From Knufia peltigerae (lineage: Eukaryota; Ascomycota; Eurotiomycetes; Chaetothyriales; Trichomeriaceae): DNA of 64,000 nt. Where the stretch lies: the NCBI GenBank assembly GCA_030247855.1, contig JAPDRN010000035.1, positions 218,215-282,214 on the forward strand, read 5' to 3'. The notes beneath the pieces are model-generated. The model saw nothing but the letters and a program-made list of their open reading frames with translations. It was not told where the DNA came from and searched no databases. Made by a program: the position numbers and the translations under genes. Positions 1 to 11,153 of the stretch are shown here, piece by piece; position 1 is the first letter of the stretch, and every line of letters starts with the position of its first letter.

Positions 1-198
1 AAAAGCTCAATGACCACGGGTCCACTGGAATACCAGTAGTTGAATACCTAGGGTCCTCGGAACTTGATGTTTCGTGAGCACTCAGCTCTAGCTTGTACAG
101 GTTTTTTTTCCACGGAAAACAAGTCTGAGTTAATAAGTGCAAGTTCGGTATCCCTAGAAATCCCCTTCCAGTTTTTTTTCTTCAAATCAGGAGCCAGC

Positions 199-2178
199 TC
201 ACTTTGCGTCCACAGTCTCCTCCATCACCTCCTTCTCTTGCACAGCATTCTTATCGGCGGCCTCGTGGTCGCCCCTCAACCGCGCCTGCAGGACGTGCTT
301 GTACTCCTTCCGGGCGAACAAGAGATCAATCTCCTCGAGACTGAGTCCCTTTGTCTCCTTAACGCAAAAGTAGACAAACGGGATGGCCAGGACGTTGAAG
401 ACGCAAAAGAGGATGTAGAACCTGTACCCGATGTTTTGGATGCCCATGGGTCCGAACTTGACCACGATGAAGGTGATGAACCACTGTGTGAAGACGCCCA
501 TAGCCGTCCCCACGTGGCGGACGTGGAGGGGTGCAATTTCGGGCTAGTTCAAGATGGGTGTGTTTGTTAGCTTGATGTTGTGGAATCAAAATCGCACATC
601 ATGTGATGAAACAGAAAAGGGGAAAGCGAGGGTAGGTCAGGTTGTTGATAAAGGCCTTTTGAGAGCTTAAGAGGTGAAACATACCACGTATACCCATACT
701 AGAGGACACCAAGAGGCCCCAAAGAAGAATTCAAAGAGAAAAATCGACACGACGGCCAATTTCAAAGACTGGTCAGTGTTGACTCCGAGACCGATCGTGA
801 AGAGTACCATGAAGATGGAGCAGAAAATCGCCCCGTACAGCATGACGGTTCGTCGGCCAAGGTGCTCGACGGTCCAGATTGTCGTCGCGGTGCCGCCAAG
901 GAAGAGCAATGTGACGCCGCCGGATGTGATGGCTGCTTGGTTCTGAGACATTCCAAGCGAGTTGATGAACAGGTATGTTGCGTAATATGATACGATACTA
1001 CCAATAGTCAGAGATTGAATATGAGAGGGGGTTCAAATGCCAAAAAGAATCCACAGGTGTCTATGTCGCATTGGAGCACATCTTGTAATGGGTCTGGGTA
1101 AGAATGAATACTTACTTGTTACCATCCATCTGCTGGAACAATTGAGTGAGAACACCAAGCCACAGTCTCCAGGTGGTGTTGACAGGCGACGTATCATAAA
1201 ACAGATTCTTCAGACTGAAGTTGTACTCTTTCTCGGCCTCAAGGGCAGCAAAAACGTCAGTACGGTGCTTGGTGACTTCGGCGCTGTCCACCGGCACGGC
1301 GTAGATACGAGCCATGATGTTATCTGCGTCTTCCACAGCTCCATTCGCATAGAGGTATCGCGGTGACTCGGGCAGAAAGAAAATGGTGGCCCAAGTAAGC
1401 AAAATGAATACAACCTGGAAGGCAAGTGGGAGGCGCCACACAGCTTCAGTGTTGGGATGGTGCTGCAGCATGCCGTAGTCAAACTAAGGTAATCAGGTGG
1501 TTAGCCCGCTGAAACAGGCATTATTTTTCTTTGCACCATAGGATGACTTACCCAATAAGCAATTGTCAATCCTAGAATGACGATCGTGAGTTGAGTGGCG
1601 ATCAAGGCACCACGTGAATGAGCCTTGGAAGTTTCGGCAACCCAGATAGGTACCATTGTGGTTGTCAGACCTGGAAAAGGCGCGTTAGGAGCCCAAATCT
1701 AAGACGAGGACATGTTCTCTGACATGGAGACAAAACTGACCCATGCCGATACCTCCGATGACACGACCTGTGATCAAGTAACTGGCACCACGTGCACCGG
1801 CCTGAAGTCCTGCTCCGACAACGAGAAGAGCCCCTCCGATGACGATGAACAAGCGACGACCCATCTTTTGTCCAAGAAATCCAGCAATGATACATCCTGT
1901 AAGGCATCCAATATCGTAGATGGCGACGATTGTGCCCTGAATGTTTGCATTGTCCGGGTTGATGCGGTTGGCTTTGAGGAAACTCGGAAGAGCAATCAAT
2001 CCTCCCAAGACACCTTGGTCATAGCCTTAAGAATTCAATGTTTAGCTGCGTAAGTGCAAAGATCGATGGCGAAAAACTCACCGAACAATGTAAATGCCCA
2101 TGCCGAGCAAAGTGTGATGGCAGCTTGCAAGGGAAAGCCCTGCAGTGACTGGGCATAGCCTCTGTTGAATGCACCCAT
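199..2178 (-). CDS. MFS sugar-type transporter (HXT/quinate permease-like), 6 exons
   Basis: Plasma-membrane sugar/proton symporter-type protein of the major facilitator superfamily, about 508 residues. Exons read on the minus strand: 2178-2082, 2025-1741, 1670-1552, 1483-1116, 997-685, 543-199; all junctions keep frame and have GT/AG ends. Family marks seen: GYDQGVLGG after the first helix, GRR loop (GQKMGRR), PESPRYL after helix 6, the QQMDGNN-IVSYY segment before helix 7, LGRRTVML, and PEIAPLHVR-type loop before helix 11, ending in a charged cytosolic tail. The start is the ATG opening MGAFNRGYAQ, just before the first membrane segment; the exon 5/6 donor is ambiguous by one codon (GTATGT preferred). 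Substrate cannot be told: hexose, quinate or another polyol/acid are all possible. It lies head-to-tail downstream of the Zn2Cys6 regulator gene, which suggests a local catabolic role (inference). Confidence 0.88.
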
Positions 2179-2792
2179 TTCTCCTGTGACTTGTGCTTTG
2201 TGCTCAGATCTAGAATCGAATGAAGTATTAGTCCTCCTTTAGGTGGAATGACTTGGCCTCATCTTGTGGAGGAATCGCGCATAATAATAGTCAGGCGCCG
2301 ATCTCAGATTCCACGGAATTATTATGGGTGCCATAGGGGGTATAGGAATTAGACCAAGTTGTAGTAACAACCAATCCAAGTACATAAGCATGGGCCACAC
2401 GGCGCTGTGAGACCCAAAAGAGGTAGAACTGGCCCATTTACCCCGTGGATCGTTGTGCGGGGATTGGAGGATTGTGGGAGCCGTAAGGCGTAACCTCAGT
2501 TAAAGGCTATGCTTGTGCCGAGGATACCGTCTCTTCTGTGCGGAGTTCGTCGGGCCACACGGCACACCTTTCTGGGAGAAGAAAGTGGAACATTCTTTGG
2601 TGTGAGCCTTGTGTAGTGATCGTGTAATATACATGGAACCTCAGCACTGTAGTGATATGTTCGTCGCTTGGCGGCCTCATCCTGGAGACTCAAGATCGGA
2701 CTGTTCAGGGTCAAGTGAATTCCGGTAGTCTGGATCGAGCTAGAGCTTGAGATTGCCGTGGAATTCAGGAACAGAGATCTCATAAATGCGCC
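2179..2792. promoter_or_regulatory. Intergenic, promoter region of the transporter gene
   Basis: 614 bp between the transporter start and the 3' end of the transcription-factor gene. It must hold the transporter promoter and the TF terminator. I see no clear TATA box and no convincing CGG-triplet inverted repeat. The ORFs here are short and resemble nothing known. Confidence 0.4.
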
Positions 2793-5185
2793 TCAACCAA
2801 TCCTTGCTCTTTTGAAACGATCTCCGGCAAAAGGATCATTTTGCCAACTCTGGCGCAAAGAAGTGACCACATCAAGGCCACGTGAAGCACTTTTGTACGT
2901 CTGAGACATCTCTGCCAATGCTTGGACACAGGTTAAGAAGTGACGCTGTGCGTTGTCTCTTTCTGACTGCTCCTCGATTGCCACGCACAGGCGGAAGATA
3001 TGTATCAAAGCAGCAGTCATTGTGATATGGCACATATGGTGGTGAGGTCGTCTCAGGCCATACATCTTGCGAAAAAGCACAAGAATGTTGCATATCTCCT
3101 CAGCACTCTGAACGCATTTGCTAAGTGGGGATTCCCCTGTGGATAAAAGTGTATCATCTGGTGCAATGAACGGTCTGTGTAACAATATGATACACTCGTA
3201 GTAACTTAGGTGAAGCTCAAGAATTGCCGGAATCTGGAAAGGAGAGGATCCGGTTACATCCAGGTGTAAATTGGCCGGCAGAGAAGAAAACCAATCTCGA
3301 AAATCTTGATCAGCCTGAGCGACGAATGATCGCATATCATCAGATACGTCTGGCACTCCAGAGTATAGAACATCCGAGACTTGGGCCAGGATTCTCATCA
3401 GAGAAGCAAGGTAGACATGGACATGCGCCGCAGCGGCGAAGTCGAACTTTGCAGGAAACCTCATACTGGTATATGGATCGACATAGTACTCCCACTGATA
3501 TGTTCGGGAAGGAAGGGGGTCTTGAACGTTGTGTCGTAGGCTCTTCATCAAGGATGGTCGTCCGCAATGTGTGCTCCAGAGAGTGTCGATTGTGTTGATG
3601 GACCAAAATAGATTCCGACGCAGGATCAACATGTCTTCGGAATCGATGTTAACCCTAGATTCTAACCGAGAATATTCTTCGCCCAAGTCTAAGTGAAGCC
3701 CGAGATCGGTCATAATTTGCACAGCCATGCCAGAATAGATCCAACCTCTTGACTCCCGTGCATGCGCTGCTTCGTGTGAAGAAAGAATGAGTAAAGCCTG
3801 TGCAGTTGCGATGGTGGGACTGTCGACCTCGATTTCGAGATATGTCTTGCTACGGAATGCGAAGAATTCATCAGTTGCATCATTGACAGCAGGGTGGGTA
3901 CGATCGGTGTACGCAGCGCCCACAGCAAATCTGGTCAAGTGTCAGCTCTTTTGTACGGAAAAAATCTGGCAATGCAAAACAGCTTGCGGGATATTGCATA
4001 GTTGATGCTACCAAAGTGGTAGCGGCTCGTACTACTTACACAGCATTCTCTAGAGCCGGTGAGTATAGGTCGGTGCTTTCGCCTGCTAAGAATCTTTTCC
4101 TCTCTTTGAAAAAGATATCTCTATCCAGCACGTACATTAACGCGTTGTGCCAGCAGAAGACAAGATTGATTAGGTGGCTTTCGTAGGCTGGATCGCTTGT
4201 CCACTGTAGGCCTGCCTGTATGATGGCGGCTTCTCCGTGGCTGACCACGTTGCGGATATTGGGTTGAACGAGAGATGCTGGGCCCGTATGCAACAGGTGT
4301 AGATTTGACATAGCACCATAATAGCGAGCCTGGCCGCCTTCAGTGATCTGCAGTCGTCCCAATCGACTGGTGAGCTGGCGAGTAACATCGTTCACAGTTG
4401 CCGCATCATCTGCCGACCTGGTCTTACCGAGTCTTCTTTTGGATTCCTGTTCGGCACCGACATTTATGGCTGCTGGTGAGGTATTAACACTGCCAAAGGA
4501 TGTCTCTGGCGTACCGCCGGGCACCTTGAAACTTGCTATATCTGATATCAGATCATTATGGTTCTCAGAAGGCCAGTGGAGATTGGCAGCGTGCTGAGTA
4601 AAAGAGCCGCCAACGTAGGGATGCGTCGGATGAGAGCCATTATCATGACCCGACAAAGCATCCGAAAAGAACGACGCAGGTTCGATTGTGTCGAAAGCGG
4701 TGGTTGCGAGATCCCAATCTCCTTGTGTTTCCAGAAAATCCGCCGGTCGACCATCATTGCCTACAAAGCTCGGTAGATTCAGGTCGTGCCATTGTAGTTG
4801 TCCATCATAAGTGGTGACTGGCGTCGCTTCCAAATCCTCGTTTCCGTTGACCGAGTGCTCACTCGGCGCTTCATCTTTAATGTTGTCACTCAAGACGCTG
4901 CCTTTGCGCCGAACATTTTCTGACATCCTAGAAGCATAAGCGAGGGTCCATATCACTTCCATCGCACTTACCGTCGCTTGTCTAGACCATACACACATTC
5001 GGAACTGTAGAGTTTGCAGTTGGAACAAGGCCGGCCACTGCTACACTGAATGCACAATTCAGGTTAGAGGATATGCAAAGTATTTCGACTACACATACCT
5101 TGATACGCTTTCTTCGACACAAATCGCATGCCAGTGATGTATATTTTCTATCTGGCTTTTCTTTACTTGCTCGTTGCTCAGACAT
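2793..5185 (-). CDS. Zn2Cys6 transcription factor with fungal-specific regulatory domain, 4 exons
   Basis: Nuclear DNA-binding regulator of about 728 residues. Exons: 5185-5099, 5045-4972, 4927-4040, 3930-2793. The N-terminus carries a complete binuclear zinc cluster, spacing C-2-C-6-C-5-C-2-C-6-C, formed across exons 1 and 2 (starts ACDLCRRKRIKC, ends SECVYG), followed by a basic linker. Residues 350-700 resemble the fungal-specific transcription factor domain (Fungal_trans): a FFKERKRFLAG segment, ALLILSSHEAAHARESRGWIYSG, AVQIMTDLGLHLDL, a WSINTIDTLWSTHCGRP segment and LHRPF. The middle is low-complexity and acidic. The gene sits between the transporter and the SDR in the same orientation, so a pathway-specific activator role is plausible but unproven. 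The 23-26 kDa DNA-contact specificity cannot be read from sequence; a CGG-containing target is expected from the family. Confidence 0.9.
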
Positions 5186-5458
5186 GGTGGCGTTGGTGAA
5201 TGAAGGAAGAGGGATAAAGCAGAAACAGGCGGTTGAAGTCAAATAAAAGACGGCAAGTACATAGGTATCTAGGTCTCTGAACCAGTCTGACAAAATCTAA
5301 CCACTAACCCCCGCATTTCAATATGCATTAGAACTTTCGTCAGACAAAACGTAGTCAACAGGACAGAGACAGCACTTTGAGAATTACCATTTTACAGATC
5401 TACTCTCGATCCTTGAGCAGCCCAGTCAGAATTAGCTAGTGTCTATCAATATGCCCAA

Positions 5459-6342
5459 CTATCGGATATCATGGAAGCCACCATCGTTAACAAGTAGACT
5501 TCCATTCATGTAAGAGCTTTCGTCGCTCAGCAAGAAACCCAACACGTTTGCCTGTTCCTCCGCAAATGCCATCCTCCTCAACGCAATCTGCTTGCTCACT
5601 GCGGAATCTTTGTTCTCCTGAGTACCGATAGTCCCTTCTTTGCCCATACTGTGCTCGACCATGGCGGTCAAAGTCCACCCCGGACACAGAGCGTTGACAC
5701 GAATCCCGTCCGGACCATAAAATTTGGCCCCATTCTTGGTAATTCCAATGGCTGCATACTTGGATGGCGTATATGCTGCCAAACCTGCTGCCTGAAGTCC
5801 CGAGATCGAGACGACGTTGGCGATTACGCCTCGTTGTCCAGGGATCGGATGGGTAGGCTCCGGAGAGAAAGAAACTGGCCGTGGCTCTTGTGTCTTCATC
5901 TGCAGGGCCTGATATTTTTGGCATAGCCAGAGACCTCGGGTGTTGATGGCATGTGTTCTGAATTGGACGATCAGCAGCGAGACGAAGACAACACGATGGG
6001 TTCTTACTTCTCAAACAGCTCTGTGGTGATGCTCTCTTCCTCGGACCAGATAGACTCGCATATCCCAGCACAATTTGCAGCATAGTCGAGGCGTCCTGTC
6101 CACTCTAAGGTCGCCTTGATGGCATCTTTCACCTCTGATTCTTGGGTGATGTCAACCTTGAGAAACTTGGTGCGGACATTCCACTTCTTCGCTACTTCGT
6201 CAGCCACCTTAACACCATCCTTCTCGTTCATGTCAACGATGACAATCGAGACACCGCGACTGGCGAGTTTATGGGCGGCTGCTTTGCCGATACCGCCGGC
6301 AGCGCCTGTGATCATGGCTACTCTCTCAGCCATTGCAGCCAT
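5459..6342 (-). CDS. Short-chain dehydrogenase/reductase (SDR), 2 exons
   Basis: NAD(P)-dependent alcohol/ketone oxidoreductase of the classical SDR family, about 277 residues. Exons 6342-6008 and 5957-5459; the junction restores the usual HAINTRGLWLCQKYQ segment. Motifs seen: TGAAGGIGKAA cofactor-binding turn (TGxxxGIG) near residue 12, an acidic residue after the second strand (IVIVDMNEKDG) that favours NAD(H), NCAGI (NNAG equivalent), catalytic Ser in VSISG, YTPSK (YxxxK) pair, and a PGW segment. An insert, EPRPVSFSPEPTHPIPGQRG, lies just before the ANVVSISG strand. The substrate is unknown. It is divergent from the Baeyer-Villiger monooxygenase gene 729 bp away, so it may supply the ketone that enzyme oxidises (inference). 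Stop follows the usual short C-terminal strand GGFHDIR. Confidence 0.92.
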
Positions 6343-7071
6343 TGTGAATTACTAGCTAATTGCAGGGTGGTGGTGTGATCGTAAACTCTGAAGTCTGAGT
6401 ATAAGAGACATATCAAAATTACATTTCAAATACCAGGCAGCCCGATGCCTCTCGCCTAGGGTTACAACTGTTTGCGACAATACCATGGAATTGCTGTTGC
6501 AGTGCTGGCGACCCTCGTGCGGTGCGGAGAATATCAGGGATCAAGAGGGGGTGACCTCTTCTTCAGCCCCACGGGGTCCTTGGACTCGCGAGATTTCCCC
6601 GGCTCTTCCATCCATCGCCAAATGTATTAGTCCTGCACACTTCATATACTGCTCCTCGTTTCCACGCCTGGACAGCAATGGACAATAAATGCATAGAATG
6701 GGCTAGACACACGTCAACCGGCGGCTTAGGTTCATTTATTCTGAGGGCCATTTCCCCGGTAAGAATGGTGGTAGGAAGCCGTGGCACATGGAGAAAACAG
6801 GGTCCGCGTTTTGAATTCCGTGGAATCAACCCCAGTTCCTCCAAATGCTGCGATTAGTACTAGTATCAGAACTTGGGACCATGAACACGGTGGGTGGCTG
6901 GCCTGCTAACCATATCGAGGAGAAACATCAGTTCGCGAAGATTTTCCCACCTTGATAACAAAAGCATCACCTCACATTGGTCTTCTGTGTGCCTTATTTT
7001 CACGGTCCGGAGCCTTTGTTTCCCCTCGTTATACAGAGTACAACAGAGTACAGTCTTGTGAGCAAGTCGCG
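6343..7071. promoter_or_regulatory. Bidirectional SDR / BVMO intergenic region
   Basis: 729 bp shared 5' region of two divergent oxidoreductase genes. A short converging CGG-N1-CCG palindrome lies at 7003-7009, 63 bp before the monooxygenase ATG, the sort of half-site pair bound by Zn2Cys6 proteins; other isolated CGG triplets occur. No convincing coding potential. Confidence 0.4.
7003..7009. promoter_or_regulatory. CGG-N1-CCG palindrome upstream of BVMO
   Basis: Seven-base converging CGG/CCG pair 63 bp before the monooxygenase start. Zn2Cys6 dimers bind CGG half-sites, and such a protein is encoded 2 kb away. A single short site could be chance. Confidence 0.2.
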
Positions 7072-8839
7072 ATGGCAAAATCTCTCGACGCTCTCATCAT
7101 CGGCGCCGGGTTTGGGGGGATATACCAACTCTACCGGCTACGGCAGCAAGGCCTCAATGTCAAGGTCGTCGAAATGGCTAGCGACGTAGGGGGGACGTGG
7201 TACCATAACAGATATGTAAGCTATCTCCCACACAAGCAATCCTCAAGCAGAATATGTGGTTTTTTGCTAACATCCTCTTCCTCAATCACAGCCCGGAGCC
7301 ATGAGCGATACCGAGAGCTTCATATACCGATACTCGTGGGACAAAGAGGACCTTCTCACGTATCCCTGGTCGCATTACTACGTCAAACAACCAGAGGTTC
7401 TCAAGTATCTCGAACACGTCGTGGAACGCCACGACCTTCGACGAGACATGCAATTCAACACCGAGCTCCTCTCGGCGGACTGGGACGAGGCGTCCCGCAA
7501 ATGGCGAGTCGAGCTCAGCACCGGCGAGACCGTCCACGTGCGGTATCTCGTCACGGCGCTGGGGCTACTCTCCAAGGCCAACTACCCCGACATCCCGGGT
7601 CTCGACACGTTCCAGGGGGTCAAGTGCCACACGGCGGCGTGGCCGCGGGACCTCGACCTGACGGGCAAGCGCGTGGGCGTCATCGGGTGCGGCTCGACGG
7701 GCGTCCAGGTGATCACGGACATCGCGCCCAAGGTGTCGTCCTTGATCTCCTTCCAGCGCCACCCCCAGTACACGGTGCCCAGCGGCGACCGGCCCGTCGA
7801 GCCGGGCTACCGCGAGGGCGTCAACGAGCGGTACGACGAGATCTTCGAGCAGGTCAAGAACTCGATCGTGGGGTTCGGCTTCGTCGAGTCGACGGTTCCG
7901 TTCGACTCGGTCACGTCGCCCGAGGAGCGCGAGGCCATCTTCGAGCGGCTGTGGGAGCAAGGCAACGGCTTCAAGTTCATGTTCGACGGCTTCTGCGACA
8001 TCGCCACCAACCGGGCCGCCAACGAGGCCGCGTGCGCCTTCATCCGCAAGAAGATCGGGCAGATCGTCCGGGACCCGGAGAAGGCGCGCAAGCTGCAGCC
8101 CCACGACCACTACGCCCGCCGGCCCCTCTGCGACGGCGGCTACTTTGAGCGGTTCAACCTCGCGCACGTCGACGTGGTCCAGCTGCAGGAGACGCCCATC
8201 ACGCGCGTCACCCCCACGGGCATCGAGACGACCGCGGGGTCCCACGACCTCGACGTCATCGTCTTCGCCACCGGCTTCGACGCCATCGAGGGCAACTACA
8301 ACCGCATCCGCATCCGGGGCCGCGGCGGCCTCACCCTCAAGGACTACTGGACCCCCAACGGCCCCACGGCCTACCTGGGCGTGTCGGTGCCCAACTTCCC
8401 CAACCTGCTCATGATCACGGGCCCCCAGGGCCCGTTCACGAACCTGCCCCCGGCCATCGAGGCCCACGTCGACATGATCTCGGGTCTGATCGCCCGGGCG
8501 GAGGAGTCCCGCGCCCACACCGGCGAGGACCCCGTCGTCGAGTCCCTCCCCGAGGCGGAGCAGGAGTGGCTGAATGAGTGCGAGCGCATGGCCGAGGGGA
8601 GCTTGTTCAAGGAGACGGCGTCGTGGATCTTTGGCCAGAACGTGCCCGGGAAAAAGTACGCTCTGAGGTTCTACTTTGGCGGCCTCAAGTCGTTCTACGA
8701 GGCGGTTCAGAAGGTCATCGATAACGACTATGCCGGGTTCAAGCCGATGGCCGTCTCGGCTGACACCTCCAAACAACAGGATGCCAGTGCCGGTGGTGGG
8801 GAAATTACAGGTCAAGAAGAGATCAGGGCGCACATGTAG
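7072..8839 (+). CDS. Baeyer-Villiger flavin monooxygenase (cyclohexanone monooxygenase type), 2 exons
   Basis: FAD- and NADPH-dependent enzyme that inserts one oxygen into a ketone to make an ester or lactone; about 563 residues, cytosolic (no signal or membrane segment). Exons 7072-7215 and 7292-8839; the intron is 76 nt. Seen: N-terminal FAD Rossmann motif IIGAGFGGIYQLYRL, VVEMASDVGGTWYHNRYPGA, the Type I BVMO fingerprint FQGVKCHTAAWPRD (FxGxxxHxxxWP, residues about 155-168), the NADPH Rossmann motif VIGCGSTGVQ (about 178-187), the second conserved ATGFDAIEGNY segment, and GPQGPF. The usual GARCD loop reads GAMSD here. The gene body is strikingly GC-rich with G/C in most third codon positions compared with flanking genes. 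Divergent from an SDR and close to a regulator and a transporter. Substrate (cyclic ketone, steroid, polyketide) is not readable. Confidence 0.95.
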
Positions 8840-9207
8840 CATATATTACTGGGGAATTGTAGAGTTGGAGCAAGATTCGGTTGATACTTGAGGTATTGGA
8901 TGAATGCGTTTCGTCATGTGTGTGTTCATGAACAAATGAACAAGTATAAAATTCGAGGTCCAGTCTAAAGAATCCCTTAGCTTCCCTTTCCTAGGCACGA
9001 TCAGGTGCCCATCCCGCAAAATGGTAAATGATCCCATGATGCTCACTGGGGGCTTCTCGAGAAACGGAAAAACGGAAAAACAGAGAAAGAAAACCGGTCA
9101 TGAGGTTGTCGTGATAGGATCCAAGCAATCTTGCCACCAATACCATTTTCCACCCTTCGAGTAAGCAGAATGCAGTCATTCATTCATGCAGCTGACCATG
9201 GAGATGT
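8840..9207. other. Convergent 3' region, BVMO / glycine-zipper gene
   Basis: 368 bp between two convergent stops. A run of near-repeats gaaacggaaaaacggaaaaa sits near 9060-9085. No gene seen. Confidence 0.4.
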
Positions 9208-9888
9208 CTAGTATCTGCCTCCACCCCAGCTGCTTTGAGAGCTGTTGTTTGTCTTCTTCTTGTCCTTGATGAAATCTTCAGCCAACGAACCCAATATGGC
9301 ACCGCCGACTGTTCCGAGAAAACCGTGGCCCGCCTTCTTGCCCATGAAGTGGCCTCCGAAGCCGCCACCGACGGCACCCAAAAGACCCCTGTCGGATTCG
9401 TTCATGGGAGGAGCGTTTGCGTCGTAATTTGGGGCATTGGGGTCGCTGGACTGAGGGGAGAACTGGTGCTGACTGATGTCTGGTTGTTGGCTACCCTGGC
9501 CCCCCATCTGTTGCTGGTACGCTTGGTTCTGAGCGTAGGCATCGTTGCTGCCGTAGCCTTGACCCTGGCCTTGAGATTGACCGTAGTAGCCGGCGTGACC
9601 TTGGGGGTTAGAGGCGTCGTAGGCACCGTATTGGCCACCAGCCTGACCGTGCTGGAATCCACCCTGCTGGGGAGGGCCGAAGGAGTCTTGACGGCGAGGG
9701 GGGCCAAAGTTTTGGTCTTGCTGAGGGTATTGTGAGTAGCCTTGTTGAGGGTACGATTGTTGTTGCTGCTGGCCGTAGCCACCTTGATCGTAACCCTGTT
9801 GAGGAGGGTAGCCACCGCCGCCGTAGCCCTGCTGAGGGTACTGGGACTGTTGACCGTAGCCGGAGTAGTTGTCGTATGGTCCAGACAT
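9208..9888 (-). CDS. Q/G/Y-rich prion-like protein with C-terminal glycine zipper
   Basis: Single-exon protein of 226 residues. Residues 1-150 are made almost only of Q, G, Y, P, S, with repeats of the type YPQQGY, GYGGGGYPPQQ and QGQGQGYG, so disordered and prion-like. Residues about 165-205 switch to a glycine-zipper segment, GLLGAVGGGFGGHFMGKKAGHGFLGTVGGAILGS in overlapping pieces (GxxxG spacing), matching the 17-kDa-antigen/glycine-zipper 2TM pattern, then a lysine-rich tail and GGGRY end. Fungal proteins of this design are widespread but uncharacterised; membrane association or self-assembly is an inference from the zipper. The ATG is preceded by a pyrimidine-type leader; no introns. Its promoter region is shared with the amidase gene in divergent orientation, 1.27 kb apart. 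Confidence 0.85.
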   Translation of the reverse strand: MSGPYDNYSGYGQQSQYPQQGYGGGGYPPQQGYDQGGYGQQQQQSYPQQGYSQYPQQDQNFGPPRRQDSFGPPQQGGFQHGQAGGQYGAYDASNPQGHAGYYGQSQGQGQGYGSNDAYAQNQAYQQQMGGQGSQQPDISQHQFSPQSSDPNAPNYDANAPPMNESDRGLLGAVGGGFGGHFMGKKAGHGFLGTVGGAILGSLAEDFIKDKKKTNNSSQSSWGGGRY

Positions 9889-11153
9889 GGTGAGATTGGG
9901 ACCTGAGGATGGAACTTGTGATGTGACTGGTCTTGAGGAGATACGAGTGTGTGGTGGAAGGACGAAAGAGTTTTCGGTGAGACGAAGAGGAAGTGGAAAG
10001 ATGTAATGAAGAGACAGGTGAGCAAAAAGGCAAAGCTGAAAAAGAATGGCTCACTACGGAGTAAAATAGGATGAGTTCGAGTGGTAAGTTAGTAAGAATC
10101 AGCTAAGGTCAGGTTCAGTAGGCGCAGCGCAGGCAAAGTCAGTTGGATGAATTGTGTCACTTGGCCACCATCATTTACCTACCTAGGGACCTAAGGTAGG
10201 GATCTTTAGGCACCATGAACGAGTCAATACCCCTCCCAAGGGCAATGTGAATACTGTAGTGACACTTTGGTTCCCTCACATTCCCTCAAGTCATCGTCTG
10301 CTCAGCCCTCGATAACTCAGCCACCCCGCGGCAATGAGGGGTATTTAATCGCCCTATACGGAGTCGGGTTTAGGGCGCATACGTAACTCCTCCAGCAAGT
10401 TCAACTGGTCGTTCTAGGCATATATATTGTTTACAATACAGTAAATACGAATACTCTCACAACACGGAGAGGCCGATTTGAAAGAATTTCACGAGGCAAG
10501 ACCTTTAAGACTCTGGTTTTTGTTCTCCCAACTTTTCTCAGCCAAATTCACCATAATTGTACACCGTACACCGTACAGTATGCAGATGCACAACCCTCGC
10601 CCGCCCAGCTCACCCACAGCCGACGTAGCCGAGGAGGAGAATCCTCTCTATCTTGGCTTGCAGCATGTACGATAAATACTCCGTACTGTAGAGATACCCT
10701 CATCCCAATCACGTGTTGTTATTCTTGTCTTATTGCACAGCCAAAGGCGAACCCGAGGCCGAACAGCTGAACTGCTTGTAGCCACTTGTTGACCTTCTGT
10801 CTTCTCTTCGTGATCGCCCATGGGAATAACAAGCCACACGGAGAATACTCCTTGACATCGGACTTGTACGGTCATGTTGCGCATCTCGGGTGCCTTGTGT
10901 CTCCAATAGACGTCTTTGATGAGTTAACTCCATCTCTACAGATGGTACAACTCCGCATTGTCGTAAGTAGTATATCAGACTGGGATTGCGCTTTAATCCG
11001 TTGAATCGTCGTTATTGTCGTTTGTCGTTCTTCTTGAAGTCGTGCGGTACAGATATTTTCTACCTTCCCCGTTCTCTATTTCGAAAAGTTCATTTTCTTT
11101 CGAGCCAGACCAGACAGTTTGTTTGCAAAAGAACACACGCACACACACACATC
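9889..11153. other. Divergent intergenic region, glycine-zipper gene / amidase
   Basis: 1,265 bp. Contains TACGGAGTA at 10055-10063 and its reverse complement at 10678-10686, a TACCTACCTA word at 10176-10185, a CACGTG E-box-like core near 10711, and a short (AC)n run at about 11137-11150 immediately before the amidase ATG. Leader of the glycine-zipper gene is CT-rich on the minus strand. No gene seen. Confidence 0.4.

Noticed and set aside
7565..8842. 425-codon open frame antisense to the BVMO
   Set aside because: Shadow of a GC-rich coding exon; composition is repetitive R/D/V/G typical of antisense frames, and the sense frame has full BVMO motifs.
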